The position numbers and the translations under genes were made by a program. 64,000 nucleotides of DNA from Hymenobacter translucens. Lineage in GTDB: Bacteria; Bacteroidota; Bacteroidia; Cytophagales; Hymenobacteraceae. Position 1 is the first letter of the stretch, and the number at the start of each line of letters is the position of its first letter. Under the pieces are notes generated by a model. The model was not told where the DNA came from and made no database searches. It saw nothing but the letters and a program-made list of their open reading frames with translations. Positions 25,201-34,573 of the stretch are shown piece by piece. The stretch covers positions 248,001-312,000 of the forward strand of contig NZ_JAJERB010000003.1 in assembly GCF_020685205.1 (NCBI RefSeq). Reading direction: 5' to 3'.

Positions 25201-28200
25201 AGTGCCCGCGTCGATGGTGTTGAAGTTGACCATAACGAGGCCAAACGTGGTAGCGTTAGCCATCGTCTGCTCGTAGTGGTTCAGGGTGCCGTCCGTCTCC
25301 CCCACCAGCATATCGAGCAGGCCGTCGCCGTCCAGGTCGGCAAAGGCCGGGGCTGCTGCGGCGCCCACATCGATGGTACTGAAGCTAGTCGTAACCAGGG
25401 GAAAGACGTAGCCGCCGGGTTTTTCGACGCCGAAGGCAGCCGTGCTCAGGACCGGACCGCTGGTCGCCGTCAGGCTCAGCTTGTGGGTGCTGGCCCCGCG
25501 CGGCACCGTCACGCTGAGCTGGGTGGCGGAGCTGACGCTGAAAGCGGCCGGCAGCTCGCCGAAGCGTACGCTGCTGGTGCCCGTGAAGCCCGTGCCCGTC
25601 ACCGTCACGGTGCTGCCCTGCGCTCCACTGGCCGGGCTGAAGCTTGTAATGGTCGGCAACGCCGCCTGCTCGTAGTGACCGAGGGTGCCATCACTCTTTC
25701 CTACGAGCAGATCCAATAGCCCGTCCCCATCCAGATCGGTAAAGGCCGGGGTGGAGTAGCTGCCGGCGTTGATGGCGCTGAAGCTGTTCGTGACCAGGGT
25801 GAAGGTGGTTGAATTAGCTGCCGCCTGCTCGTAGTGATTCAGGTTGCTGGCGAATTCGCCCACCAGCATATCCAGCAGCCCGTCCCCGTCCAGGTCTATA
25901 AAGGCGGGGCTGGAAAAGCTGCCGACGTCCAGACCGTTAAAGCTGGTGGTGACGAGGGTAAAAGCCGTGGAGTTGGCAGCAGACTGCCGGTAATGGTGCA
26001 GGTTGCCGGAGCTCTCACCTGAAAGCAAATCCAGGCGCCCGTCGCCGTCCAGGTCGGTGAAGGTCGGTGTCGAGCGGGTGCCGACGTCGAGGCCGCCGAA
26101 GCTGGCCGTGACCAGGGCAAAGCTGGTGGAGTTGGCGGCGGTCTGCTCGTAGTGGTTGAAATTGCCGTCGTTCTCGCCTACGAGCAGATCCAGCAGGCCG
26201 TCACCATCCAGGTCGGTGAAAGCCGGCGTCGAGAAGTCGCCCACGTCAATGCCGCTGAAGCTGTTCGTGACCAGGGTAAAGCTGGTGGAGTTGACAGCCG
26301 CCTGCTCGTAGTGGTTCAGGTTGCCGTCCCGCTCACCCACGAGCAGATCCAGCAGGCCGTCGCCGTCCAGGTCGGCAATGGCCGGGGTGGAGTGCTCGTC
26401 CACGTCGATGGTATTGAAGCCGGCCGAAACCAGCGGAAAGCTGTAGGCGCCACCCTTGTCGACGTCGAAGGCCGTCGAACTCAGCGCCGTGCCGCTAAGC
26501 GTGGTCACGCGCACCTTGTGGGTGCTGGCTCCGCGCGGCACGGTCACGCTGAGCTGCGTGGCCGAGATACTGCTGAAAGCGGCCGGCAGCTCGCCGAAAC
26601 GCACGCTGATGACGCGGCTCAGATGAGTGCCGTTCACCGTCAGGGTGCTGCCCTGCGCCCCACTGGCCGGGCTGAGGCTCGTGATGGTCGGTGGTGGGGC
26701 CTGCTCGTAGTGATGCAAGGCGCCAAAGTCCTCACCCACGAGCAGATCGAGCAGGCCGTCCCCGTCCAGGTCCGTGAAAGCCGGGGCCGACAAGAACCCT
26801 ACGTCGATGCCGTTGAAGGTATCCGTGACCAGGGTGAAAGTAGTAGAGTTAGCGGATGCCTGCTCGTAATGACTTAGCTGGCCGGCTTCCTTCCCTACCA
26901 GCATATCCAGCAGGCCGTCCCCGTCCAGGTCGGCAATGGCCGGGGTGGAGAAGCCCCCCACGTCAAGGCTGTTGAAGCGGTCCGTGCTAAGGGTAAAGGT
27001 GGCCGAGTTGGCCCCTGCCTGCTCATAGTGCCACAGGCGGCCGAAGTATTCGCCCACGATCAGGTCGAGCAGCCCGTCTCCATCCAGATCAGTGAAGGCC
27101 GGGGCTGCATACAAGTTCACGTCAATGCCGTTGAAGCTGGCCGTGACCTGAGAAAAGGTAAGGGAGCCCGGTGCGGTCTGCTCGTAGTGGCGCAGAGTGC
27201 CGCTTTCCTCGCCCACCAGCAGATCAAGCAGCCCGTCGCCGTCCAGGTCGGCAATGGCCGGCTTCGACTGAGCCCCGACGTCAATGCCGCTGAAGCTGGT
27301 CGTGACCAGTGCAAGGGCGGTGGAATTAACCGACGCCTGCTCGTAGTGGTGCAGGGTTCCGGCTTCCTCGCCCACGAGCAGGTCGAGCAGTCCGTCGCCG
27401 TCCAGGTCGGCAATGGCCGGAGCCGAGTAGCGGCCCACATTGATACTGTTAAACGTGGTGGTGATGAGGGGAAAGCCGTAGCCCCCAGCCTTGGTTACCC
27501 CGAAGGCACTGGCGCTCAGGACCGAGCCGGCGGGCGTAGTCACGCGCAGCTTGTGGGTGCTGGCCCCGCGCGGCACCGTCACGCGCAGCTGCGTGGCCGA
27601 GGTGACAGTGAAGGCCGCCGACAATTCACCAAAGCGCACACTGGCAGCATACGTGAGCTGGGTGCCGTTCACCGTTAGGGTGCTGCCCTGCGCCCCGCTG
27701 GCCGGGCTGAAGCCCGTGATGGTAGGCGGGGCGGGCGGCAGCTGCTCGAAGTGGCTCACCGTGGCGACAGCCTTGCCTACGAGCATGTCGAGCAGCCCGT
27801 CCCCATCCAGGTCCGCAATGGCCGGGGCCGATGAGCGACTGCCCACGAAAATCCCGCTGAAGTCCTGCGTGACCAGGGTAAAGCTGGTGGAGTTGGCAGC
27901 CGCCTGCTCGTAGTGGTAGAGCTTGGCCTGGGCCTCGCCAACGAGCAAATCCAGCAGGCCATCCCCGTCGAGGTCGGCGAAGGCCGGACCCGACGCGCTG
28001 CCCACGTCGATGCCATTGAAGCTGGTCGTGACAAAATTGAAATTGGCTGAGTTGACGGCGGCCTGCTCGTAGTGGTTCAGGTTGCCGTCATTCTCGCCCA
28101 CGAGCAGATCCAGCAGCCCGTCCCCGTCCAGGTCGGTGAAGGTTGGGGACGCGAATTCGCCCACGTCCAGGCCGTTGAAGCTGGCCGCCACCTGGGAGAA

Positions 28201-29958
28201 CGTGACAGAGCCGGCTGCCGTCTGCTCGAAGCGCTGCACATTGCCGTCCCGCTCTCCTATAAACAGGTCGAGCAGCCCATCCCCGTCCATGTCCGTGAAA
28301 GTCGGGGTTGAGAAGCCGCCCACGCTAATGCCGCTGAAGTTCTGCGTGACCAGGGTAAAGATGGTCGAATTAACTTCCGCCTGCTCGTAATGATACAGGT
28401 TGCCGCCTCCCCTGCCCACGAGCAGGTCGAGCAGGCCGTCGCCGTCCAGGTCCGTGAAAGCCGGGGCCGACCAGTCGTCGACCCAAACGTTGCGGAAGTT
28501 GGCCGCAACCTGGGAAAAGGAGTAGCTGTTGGCCTTATCCACCCCGAAGGCGCTGGCACTCAGGGCCGCCCCGCCGGGCGCGTTTACCCGCACCTTGTGG
28601 GTGCTGGCCCCGCGCGGCACGGTCACGCTGAGCTGCGTGGCCGAGGTGACAGTGAAGGCCGCCGGCCGCTCGCCGAAGCGCACACTGGTGGTGCCCGCGA
28701 GCTGGGAGCCGGTTACCGTCAGGGTACTGCCCTGTGCCCCGCTGGCCGGGCTCACCGAGCTGATGGAGGGTTGCAGTTCCTGCTCGTAGTGGTCGATGGT
28801 GCCGAAGAAGTCTCCCACGAGCAGGTCGAGCAGGCCGTCTCCATCCAGATCGGTGAAAGCCGGCGCCGCACCGGTGTCAAAGCTCAGGTTGCTGAAGGTG
28901 CTTGTAACCAGGCCGAAGCTGGTGGAATTGGCGGCGGCCTGCTCGTAGTGCCTGATGTTGCTGCTGAAATCACCCACGAGCATATCGAGCAGCCCGTCTC
29001 CATCCAGGTCAACAATGGTAGGGGCTGCCACCAGGCCCGCCACGATGCCGTTGAACTGGTCGGTGACCAAAGTGAACGTCGTGGAGTTGGCGGCGGCCTG
29101 CTCGTAGTGGTACAAATAGCCGCTGTTTGACCCCACCAGCAGATCCAGCCGACCGTCGCTGTCGAAATCCGTGAAGACCGGCTTGGCGTAGGCACCTACG
29201 GCAACGCCGTTGAAGCCCGTCGTACGCACGGTAAATGAGGTGGAGCCCGCCGCCGCCTGCTCGTAGTGGTTCAGGGTGCCGTCGCCTTTGCCCACGAGCA
29301 GGTCGAGCAGGCCATCCCCGTCGAGGTCCGTGAAAGCCGGGGCCGAGCGGGAACCTACGGCAATGCCGCTGAAGCTGGTCGTAACCTGCGTGAAGCTGAT
29401 GGAGTTAGCTGCCGCCTGCTCGTAATGGCTCAGCTGGCCCCCGTCGGTGCCCACGAGCAGGTCGAGCCGGCCGTCACCGTCCAGGTCCGTGACAGCCGGC
29501 GTGGCGTAGAAGCCCACGTCGATGCTGTTGAAGGGGTCATTGGCGAGAAGAAAGCCATTGCCGCCGGCTTTGGTTACCCCAAAGGCAGCCGAACTCAGCG
29601 CTGTACCGGTGGATCTGGTCACACGCAGCTTGTGGGTGCTGGCCCCGCGCGGCACGGTTACGCGCAGCTGCGTGGCCGAGGTGATGCTGAAAGTTGCCGG
29701 CAGCTCGCCAAAGCGCACACTGGTAGTGCCGGTAAGATTGGTGCCGGTTACCGTTACGGTGCTCCCCTGCGCCCCGCTGGCCGGGCTGAATGAGCTGATG
29801 GAAGGCGTTTGCGCCAGGGCCGGCAGCGCCAGCAGCCCGAGAGCCAGGGCGAGGTATAGGCTCCCAAGCAAGGAAGAAGAGAATATTCCTTTTGGGCGGC
29901 CGGGCCGCAAACCGGCAAAGCAAGGAGAGACTGGAAGAAGCGGTAACGCTGCTTTCAT
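22237..29958 (-). CDS. Giant T9SS-exported protein with TIG and FG-GAP repeats
   Basis: This 2573-residue protein starts with a signal region ending ALPALAQ. Six blocks follow, each with an IPT/TIG domain (SPASGAQGS motif) and five 53-residue repeats carrying the calcium-loop [13 protein letters not shown] and HYEQ. A seventh, different TIG domain, a beta-rich region and an Fn3-like part (VELTQFTA onward) precede a type IX sorting domain (EVFPNPF, then [10 protein letters not shown] and a basic tail). It should be secreted through the T9SS and displayed or released as an adhesin or matrix protein. ATG 29958 is chosen because it directly precedes the signal peptide. The gene is intact despite the strong internal repetition. 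Confidence 0.93.
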   Translation of the reverse strand: MKAALPLLPVSPCFAGLRPGRPKGIFSSSLLGSLYLALALGLLALPALAQTPSISSFSPASGAQGSTVTVTGTNLTGTTSVRFGELPATFSITSATQLRVTVPRGASTHKLRVTRSTGTALSSAAFGVTKAGGNGFLLANDPFNSIDVGFYATPAVTDLDGDGRLDLLVGTDGGQLSHYEQAAANSISFTQVTTSFSGIAVGSRSAPAFTDLDGDGLLDLLVGKGDGTLNHYEQAAAGSTSFTVRTTGFNGVAVGAYAKPVFTDFDSDGRLDLLVGSNSGYLYHYEQAAANSTTFTLVTDQFNGIVAGLVAAPTIVDLDGDGLLDMLVGDFSSNIRHYEQAAANSTSFGLVTSTFSNLSFDTGAAPAFTDLDGDGLLDLLVGDFFGTIDHYEQELQPSISSVSPASGAQGSTLTVTGSQLAGTTSVRFGERPAAFTVTSATQLSVTVPRGASTHKVRVNAPGGAALSASAFGVDKANSYSFSQVAANFRNVWVDDWSAPAFTDLDGDGLLDLLVGRGGGNLYHYEQAEVNSTIFTLVTQNFSGISVGGFSTPTFTDMDGDGLLDLFIGERDGNVQRFEQTAAGSVTFSQVAASFNGLDVGEFASPTFTDLDGDGLLDLLVGENDGNLNHYEQAAVNSANFNFVTTSFNGIDVGSASGPAFADLDGDGLLDLLVGEAQAKLYHYEQAAANSTSFTLVTQDFSGIFVGSRSSAPAIADLDGDGLLDMLVGKAVATVSHFEQLPPAPPTITGFSPASGAQGSTLTVNGTQLTYAASVRFGELSAAFTVTSATQLRVTVPRGASTHKLRVTTPAGSVLSASAFGVTKAGGYGFPLITTTFNSINVGRYSAPAIADLDGDGLLDLLVGEEAGTLHHYEQASVNSTALALVTTSFSGIDVGAQSKPAIADLDGDGLLDLLVGEESGTLRHYEQTAPGSLTFSQVTASFNGIDVNLYAAPAFTDLDGDGLLDLIVGEYFGRLWHYEQAGANSATFTLSTDRFNSLDVGGFSTPAIADLDGDGLLDMLVGKEAGQLSHYEQASANSTTFTLVTDTFNGIDVGFLSAPAFTDLDGDGLLDLLVGEDFGALHHYEQAPPPTITSLSPASGAQGSTLTVNGTHLSRVISVRFGELPAAFSSISATQLSVTVPRGASTHKVRVTTLSGTALSSTAFDVDKGGAYSFPLVSAGFNTIDVDEHSTPAIADLDGDGLLDLLVGERDGNLNHYEQAAVNSTSFTLVTNSFSGIDVGDFSTPAFTDLDGDGLLDLLVGENDGNFNHYEQTAANSTSFALVTASFGGLDVGTRSTPTFTDLDGDGRLDLLSGESSGNLHHYRQSAANSTAFTLVTTSFNGLDVGSFSSPAFIDLDGDGLLDMLVGEFASNLNHYEQAAANSTTFTLVTNSFSAINAGSYSTPAFTDLDGDGLLDLLVGKSDGTLGHYEQAALPTITSFSPASGAQGSTVTVTGTGFTGTSSVRFGELPAAFSVSSATQLSVTVPRGASTHKLSLTATSGPVLSTAAFGVEKPGGYVFPLVTTSFSTIDVGAAAAPAFADLDGDGLLDMLVGETDGTLNHYEQTMANATTFGLVMVNFNTIDAGTYSTPAFTDLDGDGLLDLLVGKGDGTLSHYEQTAANTASFSLVTASFNGIAVGAGATPAFTDLDGNGRLDMLVGESNGNLNHYEQTLLNSTTFALATSSFNGIDVGAASAPAILDLDGDGRLDLLVGEADGMLNHYEQTAANFSTFTLVTASFNTIDVGSDSRLAFTDLDGDGLLDLLIGEFDGSLNHYEQAALPTITSFSPASGAQGSTLAVTGTGFTNATSVRFGELPAAFSVSSATQLSVTVPRGASTHKLAVTVPSGMALSTAAFGVEKSSSTSFPLVTASFNSIDAGFLSAPAIADLDGDGLLDMLVGEFDGNLNHYEQTIANATTFALVTNSFNAIDVGLYSNPTFTDLDADGRLDLLVGELDGNLNHYEQATANSATFNLVTDNFNSIDAGSYSAPVFTDLDGNGLLDMLVGEQDGNLNHYEQTAANSATFALVTASFNSIGTGEYSAPAFVDLDGDGLLDLLVGERDGNLNHYEQAAANATAFMLVTESFNAIDTGDNSAPVFTDLDGDGLLDMLVGDLDGRLEHYEQAWPAPTLTALSTSAELPGMPVVLTGTGFTAGSSVSFGGVAAGSVSYASPTSLTAVVPVGAPAGAAAVAVTTTSGTTTLPAGAFEVLQVYRSTAASGCLSTSAVTISGTGGTGSWRYLRLPAAQGGAVVAAIEDTRNLGTVTAGLQALGTATSTAVRHDGGYYLDRNFHLTATNATFTGQTVRVRFFGLSSELARLQAVDAGATLSGLRVSQYSGANENCTLADNSPSGESRLLAAPATVLAGTDWFTAEVSVADHFSEFYLTGAARPLPVELTQFTATAQSPTTVRLAWTTASETNSAYFAVERSSDGIIWQAISQVPAAGQSTTSRSYAYLDAARLAGLCYYRLRQVDSDGATAYSPIRTVSSAPKPATLTAEVFPNPFAGHLAVRLNTPESGQVVFTIRDATGRVMLRHTSKTSAGEQQISLPVNLIPAGMYVLHIEQGTQRASLKLRRE
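23591..29812 (-). repeat. Six 1035-bp super-repeats within giant gene
   Basis: Equivalent bases of the SPASGAQGS codons lie at 29768, 28733, 27689, 26654, 25619 and 24584. The spacings are 1035, 1044, 1035, 1035 and 1035 bp. Each unit is one TIG domain (about 80 residues) plus exactly five 53-residue repeats (159 bp), 30 repeats in all. Confidence 0.93.
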
Positions 29959-30227
29959 AGGCGAAAGAAGGAGGTTCAGGCGAAGCAGCGGCCGCACTGC
30001 CCATCCGTAGCAGAGTCGATATCCACGCTCCCGCAATATAGAATCCTAGCGGGTTGGGTGGGTACATAATCGATGAAATGCAGCCCGGAACCGACCGTTC
30101 CGTCCTCCTTTTCGCGTGGCTGCCTCTTCTCGATGGTTTGTCCGCTGGACTCCTTTAGTACCCGGCTCCTTTCCTCCGGTTCCCCGCTCCCTGCCTGACC
30201 TGCCTGCAACCCGTTGGCCTCCCCGGC

Positions 30228-30956
30228 TCAGGAGCCGAGCCAGTCCTGCAGAAACCGGGCAAACGCCTCCTTGTACTGCGGGCTCACCGGCACCTGCTGC
30301 TCCCCTACCTGCACGGAGTTGCGCGTGACGGCATCGACCCGGGCCAGGTTAACGATGTAGGAACGGTGCAGGCGCAGAAACTGATGGGCCGGCAGCCGGT
30401 CCTCCAGCGCCCGCAGGCTGGTGAGCACCAGCAGGGGCTTCAGGTCACCCGCCCGCAGCACCTTCACGTAGTCTTTGAGTCCTTCGATATACAGAATGTC
30501 GGCCAGGCGCACCCGCACATGCTGGTAATCCACCTTGAGCACGATGGTATCCGGCTCAGCGCTGGGAACCGGCACTGCCCGGCTGCGTTCATAATAGGCC
30601 CAGGCCTTGCGCGCGACCCGCAGAAAGTCTTCGTAGAGAAACGGCTTTAACAGATAATCCAGCGCATCGACCTGGTAGCTTTCCAGGGCAAACTGCGTGT
30701 AGGCGGTCGTGAACACCACCCGCGGGCCCTTTATTCCCGGACTGTGCAGCAGGCGGGCCAGCTCCATACCGTTCAGCTCGGGCATCTCAATGTCCAGAAA
30801 AAGCAGGTCCACGCGCTGCTGCTGCACGGCGCGCAGGGCATCGAGGGCACTGGCATAGCGGCCGGCTAAACGCAAAAAGGGCGTTTTCTCGATGTGGGCG
30901 CACACCATATTCAGGGCCAGGGGCTCGTCGTCGACGGCAATACAGGTCAGCTCCAT
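30228..30956 (-). CDS. LytTR-family response regulator
   Basis: This 242-residue protein has a receiver domain (acidic pair D9-D10, phospho-acceptor D55 in LFLDIEMP, lysine in DYLLKPF). A LytTR DNA-binding domain follows, with DILYIEGLKDYVKV and FLRLHRSYIVNL. It is the partner of the upstream LytS-type kinase, whose stop overlaps its start (TGATG), so the two are translationally coupled. Targets are unknown; the giant secreted protein next door is one candidate because it lies directly downstream on the same strand, 269 bp away from the end of this operon. Confidence 0.95.
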   Translation of the reverse strand: MELTCIAVDDEPLALNMVCAHIEKTPFLRLAGRYASALDALRAVQQQRVDLLFLDIEMPELNGMELARLLHSPGIKGPRVVFTTAYTQFALESYQVDALDYLLKPFLYEDFLRVARKAWAYYERSRAVPVPSAEPDTIVLKVDYQHVRVRLADILYIEGLKDYVKVLRAGDLKPLLVLTSLRALEDRLPAHQFLRLHRSYIVNLARVDAVTRNSVQVGEQQVPVSPQYKEAFARFLQDWLGS

Positions 30957-32050
30957 CAGGGGGACAATTGCAGGGTGAGATGCACGGCAAATTCACCGGC
31001 AGGCGTGCGCTCCGTGATGCGCAGCGTGTGTCGGCCGGGGTACAGCAGCGCCAGGCGCCGGCGCGTATTGGCCAGCCCGATGCCGCTACCCTCGGCCAGG
31101 GCGGTGCGCGGCTGGGTGAAAATCCGGTTGCGTACTTCCAGGGTTAGCGCGGAGCCGGTCTGGGACAGCAGCACGCCGATGGTGGCGGGCTGGGCCGTGC
31201 TGACTCCGTACTTAAAGGCATTTTCGAGGAAGGGCAGCAGCAGCAGCGGGGCAATGGTGCGGTCGTCAAGCGGCTCGGGGACGGTAAAGTCCACCTGCAT
31301 AGTGGGCATCATGCGCAGCTGCATCAGGCTCACGTAGTCTTGCAGAAACGTAACTTCCTGGCTGAGCAGGACCGCAGGCTCCTGGGTTTGATAGAGCACG
31401 TAGCGCATAATGCGGGAGAGCTTGTAGAGTGCCTGCTGTGCCCTGGGCACATCGACTTCCGTCAGGGCGTAAATGTTGTTGAGCGTATTAAAGAAGAAGT
31501 GCGGGTTGAGCTGCTGCTTCAGGTAGGAAAGCTCGACCTGCTGCTTTTCCTGCTCCAGGCGCTGGCTCAGCAGCAGCTGCTCCCGTCCGTGCCGGGCCAC
31601 GGCCAGCTGGGTGCCGACCCCCACGATAATGAAGGTAGACATAAAGATAACCAGCATAAACCCGGGCGGATGGGGCAAGAACCCGTCGGCAGGCCGTACC
31701 CGTGGCGGGGTGGGCACCAGGCTCCAGGGTGGTCGGGTTCCCGTGTGCTCCGGTCGGGGCGGTGGTGCCAGCAGAGCCGCCGTCCAGGTAGTGGTAAGCA
31801 GCAAGGCACCCACAAACAGAACGTAAGCTGGCCGGCGGCCCCTCAGCAGCAGTCTGGGCACCCCGATTTTCATGTTCAGGTAATACGCCACTACCAGGCA
31901 AGCCATCAGCACCAGCTGGCGCGGTAGCACGCTCGACAAGGAATGCAGACCGTCGAGCACCGGGGGAAGTACCGGCAGGCTGGCCAGCAGCAACGCCACG
32001 ACTAACGGTACCACTTGTGAACCCAGACGCTGAAAGAAGTGAACTAGCAT
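30956..32050 (-). CDS. LytS-type sensor histidine kinase
   Basis: This 364-residue protein has four membrane helices in the first about 170 residues. A coiled coil leads to LKQQLNPHFFFNTLNNIYAL, the His_kinase (PF06580) signature with the phospho-accepting histidine. The ATPase has FLENAFKYG (N-box) and GSGIGLANTRRRL (G-box). It autophosphorylates and passes phosphate to the overlapping LytTR regulator. No extracellular sensor domain is evident, so the membrane helices themselves may sense the signal. Confidence 0.95.
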   Translation of the reverse strand: MLVHFFQRLGSQVVPLVVALLLASLPVLPPVLDGLHSLSSVLPRQLVLMACLVVAYYLNMKIGVPRLLLRGRRPAYVLFVGALLLTTTWTAALLAPPPRPEHTGTRPPWSLVPTPPRVRPADGFLPHPPGFMLVIFMSTFIIVGVGTQLAVARHGREQLLLSQRLEQEKQQVELSYLKQQLNPHFFFNTLNNIYALTEVDVPRAQQALYKLSRIMRYVLYQTQEPAVLLSQEVTFLQDYVSLMQLRMMPTMQVDFTVPEPLDDRTIAPLLLLPFLENAFKYGVSTAQPATIGVLLSQTGSALTLEVRNRIFTQPRTALAEGSGIGLANTRRRLALLYPGRHTLRITERTPAGEFAVHLTLQLSP

Positions 32051-32164
32051 ATGCCTCCAACCCCGCTCGCTACGGGTGCTGCTGCAATAGTAAGCGCATA
32101 AAAGGAAGGGAGTACGTCCCTTATATGACTGCCCCCGAATTATCGACCAGTGGGGCCTGAAAAC

Positions 32165-33018
32165 CTATGATTCAGTTCGTGCCAGCAGCCCGCGCCTTTG
32201 GCCGCCAAGGTTTGGCCTACCCGCGTTAACCGGGCCTTCTGCATCCCGGTCGGTTCCGGCGTGGGCAGCGGCGGCTGCGGAGCTGGCTGCCTGAGCATAT
32301 TTCTCGTAATCGATGCCTATAGGAAAGGTATCCACAAACACGGTGCGGGTGGGGTTTCCACCTGCCCGTTCTGCGTAGGCAGCCCAAGCAGCTGGTGCAC
32401 CGAACTCAGGAAGTGGCGCAGGTAGCCGAAGGTGGGGAAGCCAATGAGGTCGGCGCCGAGCAAGCCCTGCCGCAGCTGCCGACGCCAGGGCAGCACCCAA
32501 ATCAGTTCCTGGGAAAGAAAGGGAATATGGAGGAAAAGCCGATAGTGGCCGGTGGCCGTGCCCGACGGAGCATCTCGGGCAGCAGTAGCAACTGAAAGCT
32601 GTGCACCCAGATGGTGTCGTCGGGGCCGGCCACGGCCAGCACCGCCTGGCAGAATTTCTCATTGGCCGCCCCGAAGGCATCCCACAGCTCGTCCTCGTGC
32701 ACGGCGTACGGTGGGAAGTAGTGAAAAGCGGGTCAGAGCGTAGAATTGCTGAAGCCCTCGTAGTAGTCGCTAATTTCCACTTCGGTCAGAAAAACCGGCA
32801 CCATGCTGTCAGCCAGTAGCTGCTGGGTTATAAAAGTCTACCCGGGCTTCACCTTCAGCGAACCGGCCTGGCCAGCCTACCCACAGGGTATCGCCGGAGT
32901 GGTAAATGGAGCTCAAGCCAGGGGCCAGACCGCCTTCGGTGGGCTGGAAGATGAGAGCGTCCTCCAATCGCGTCACCTTGGCAGGTAGTTGGTGGGAAAT
33001 AATGATAGTACGGGACAT
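32165..33018 (-). pseudogene. otsA: Decayed trehalose-6-phosphate synthase
   Basis: Pieces of a GT20 enzyme are scattered over three frames. The start MSRTIIISHQLPAK, with GLAPGLSSI and TLWVGWPG, lies at 33018-32809. ELWDAFGAANEKFCQAVLAV and DTIWVHSFQLLLLPEMLR lie at 32702-32502. LPWRRQLRQGLLGADLIGF then HFLSSVHQLLGL lie at about 32480-32380 in another frame. TFPIGIDYEKYA lies near 32310. At least two frameshifts and loss of the whole C-terminal half of the catalytic domain make it non-functional. It must once have made trehalose-6-phosphate from UDP- or GDP-glucose. Confidence 0.88.
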
Positions 33019-33079
33019 AGGCAGGAAATCCGGTAAAACAACCCCGACTATCCGGATCGGATTGAGCAGGAGGTAAAGC

Positions 33080-34564
33080 CTAGCGGCCGGGGCCGGACCA
33101 GCCGCCGCCTAGGGAGCGATACAAGTCAATCAGCAGCAGAAACTGCTGGCAACGGGCATCAGTCAGGCTCAACTCAGCATCGAGTACGCTGCGCTGAGCC
33201 GTTACGACTTCAAGGTAATTGGCGTAGCTGGCCCGGTACAGGTCGTTGGATATGTCCACTGCCCGGGTGAGAGCAGTTACTTCCTGCTGGCGCAGGTCGA
33301 CCACGCGGCGGTAGTTATCCAGGCCGCGCAGGTTAGTGCTCACTTCTTCAAAGCCCGTTTGCACCGCTTTCTGGTAGTTCCAGTACGCAGTCTGCTGCCG
33401 GGCAGCGGAACGGCTGTACTCCGCCTTCAGAGCGCTGCGATTGATCAGCGGAGCTGCCAGTCCCCCGAGTAAGCCAAAGGCCAGTGAGCCGGGGGTTTGC
33501 AGCAACAGAGTGGGGGAATAAGCATTCAGGCCCACGTAGGGCGAAAGGGTCAACGAAGGCAGGAATGCGGCCCGGGCGGCGGCTACGTCGGCGCGGGTTG
33601 CTACCAGTTCCAGTTCCGCCTGCTGCACATCGGGGCGGCGCAGCAGCGTGGCAGCCGGCAAGCCCACCGACACCGCAGCGGGTAACGTTTGGGTGGCCAG
33701 GGCCCGGCCGCGCCGGACAGGCTGCGGATAGCGGCCAAGCAGACGGTTCAACGCATTTTCGGTGGCTGCAATGCGCTGCTCGGCCTCGGCTTCGAGGCTA
33801 CGGGTACGCAGCAGCTGGGCCGTAAACTGCTGCACCGCCAGCTCGGTGGCCCGGCCGCCGAGCTTCTGGAGCTTGACGATTTCCACTGCCCGCTCCTGTA
33901 AAACGCGGTTTTTGCCCAGCACTGTCAACTGGTTATCGTACATAAGCAGCTCATAGTACAGACTAGCCACCTGAGCTACCAGATCCGTTTGCACCAGCCG
34001 GCGGCCCTGCTCGCTGGACAGCACGCGGACGAAAGCAGCCTGTCGACGGTTGCGTAGCTTGCCCCACAGGTCAATTTCCCAGCTGCTGCGCAAGCCCAGG
34101 AAAAAATTAGGCACGCCATTGGGCAGCTCCCGGCCGTCGTTGGTGCTGGTCTGCCCCTGAGCGGCATAGTCGGCAAACCGGTCAAAGCCGCCGGTTGCAA
34201 CGGCACTCGCGCGGGGCCGCAGGGTTCCCTGGGCAGCTACCAGGCCGGCGCGGGCCACCGCTACGCGCTGCACGGCGATGAGCTGATCCGGGTTGGCCCG
34301 CAGGGCGGTATCGATAAGCGCTACCAGGGTGGAGTCGGCAAAGAACTGCCGCCAGGAAAGCGAGCCCGCACTAACAGTATCAACAGCCCTGGAGGCCGGG
34401 TAGACCGCTGGCACAGCCGTTGCGCGGGGCGACACCACGGGCGGGGCCACCAGCGTGCAGCCACCCAGCAGCAGAAGCATCAGGAGCGTTGCAAGGTTAC
34501 GGGAAGCCTGCCGAATTAGCAGGCCCCGGAAGCAGGGCACAGAAGCAGGAAAGTCACTCATCAT
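33080..34564 (-). CDS. Outer-membrane efflux lipoprotein (TolC/NodT family)
   Basis: This 494-residue protein has a signal peptide with lipobox LLGGC, then the long helical repeats of RND outer-membrane factors (VAVARAGLVAAQGTLRPRAS, LRRPDVQQAELELVATRADV, VALTRAVD-like segments). It forms the trimeric exit duct for the RND pump encoded 9 bp upstream on the same strand. It is the last gene of a run that starts with the adaptor at 38960 and perhaps with the two-component system at 42145. Confidence 0.94.
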   Translation of the reverse strand: MMSDFPASVPCFRGLLIRQASRNLATLLMLLLLGGCTLVAPPVVSPRATAVPAVYPASRAVDTVSAGSLSWRQFFADSTLVALIDTALRANPDQLIAVQRVAVARAGLVAAQGTLRPRASAVATGGFDRFADYAAQGQTSTNDGRELPNGVPNFFLGLRSSWEIDLWGKLRNRRQAAFVRVLSSEQGRRLVQTDLVAQVASLYYELLMYDNQLTVLGKNRVLQERAVEIVKLQKLGGRATELAVQQFTAQLLRTRSLEAEAEQRIAATENALNRLLGRYPQPVRRGRALATQTLPAAVSVGLPAATLLRRPDVQQAELELVATRADVAAARAAFLPSLTLSPYVGLNAYSPTLLLQTPGSLAFGLLGGLAAPLINRSALKAEYSRSAARQQTAYWNYQKAVQTGFEEVSTNLRGLDNYRRVVDLRQQEVTALTRAVDISNDLYRASYANYLEVVTAQRSVLDAELSLTDARCQQFLLLIDLYRSLGGGWSGPGR

Positions 34565-34573
34565 ACAATCAGG

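Noticed and set aside
23591..29812. CRISPR or satellite DNA
   Set aside because: The repeats are protein-coding, in one unbroken frame, with calcium-loop motifs and a secretion signal at each end of the protein.
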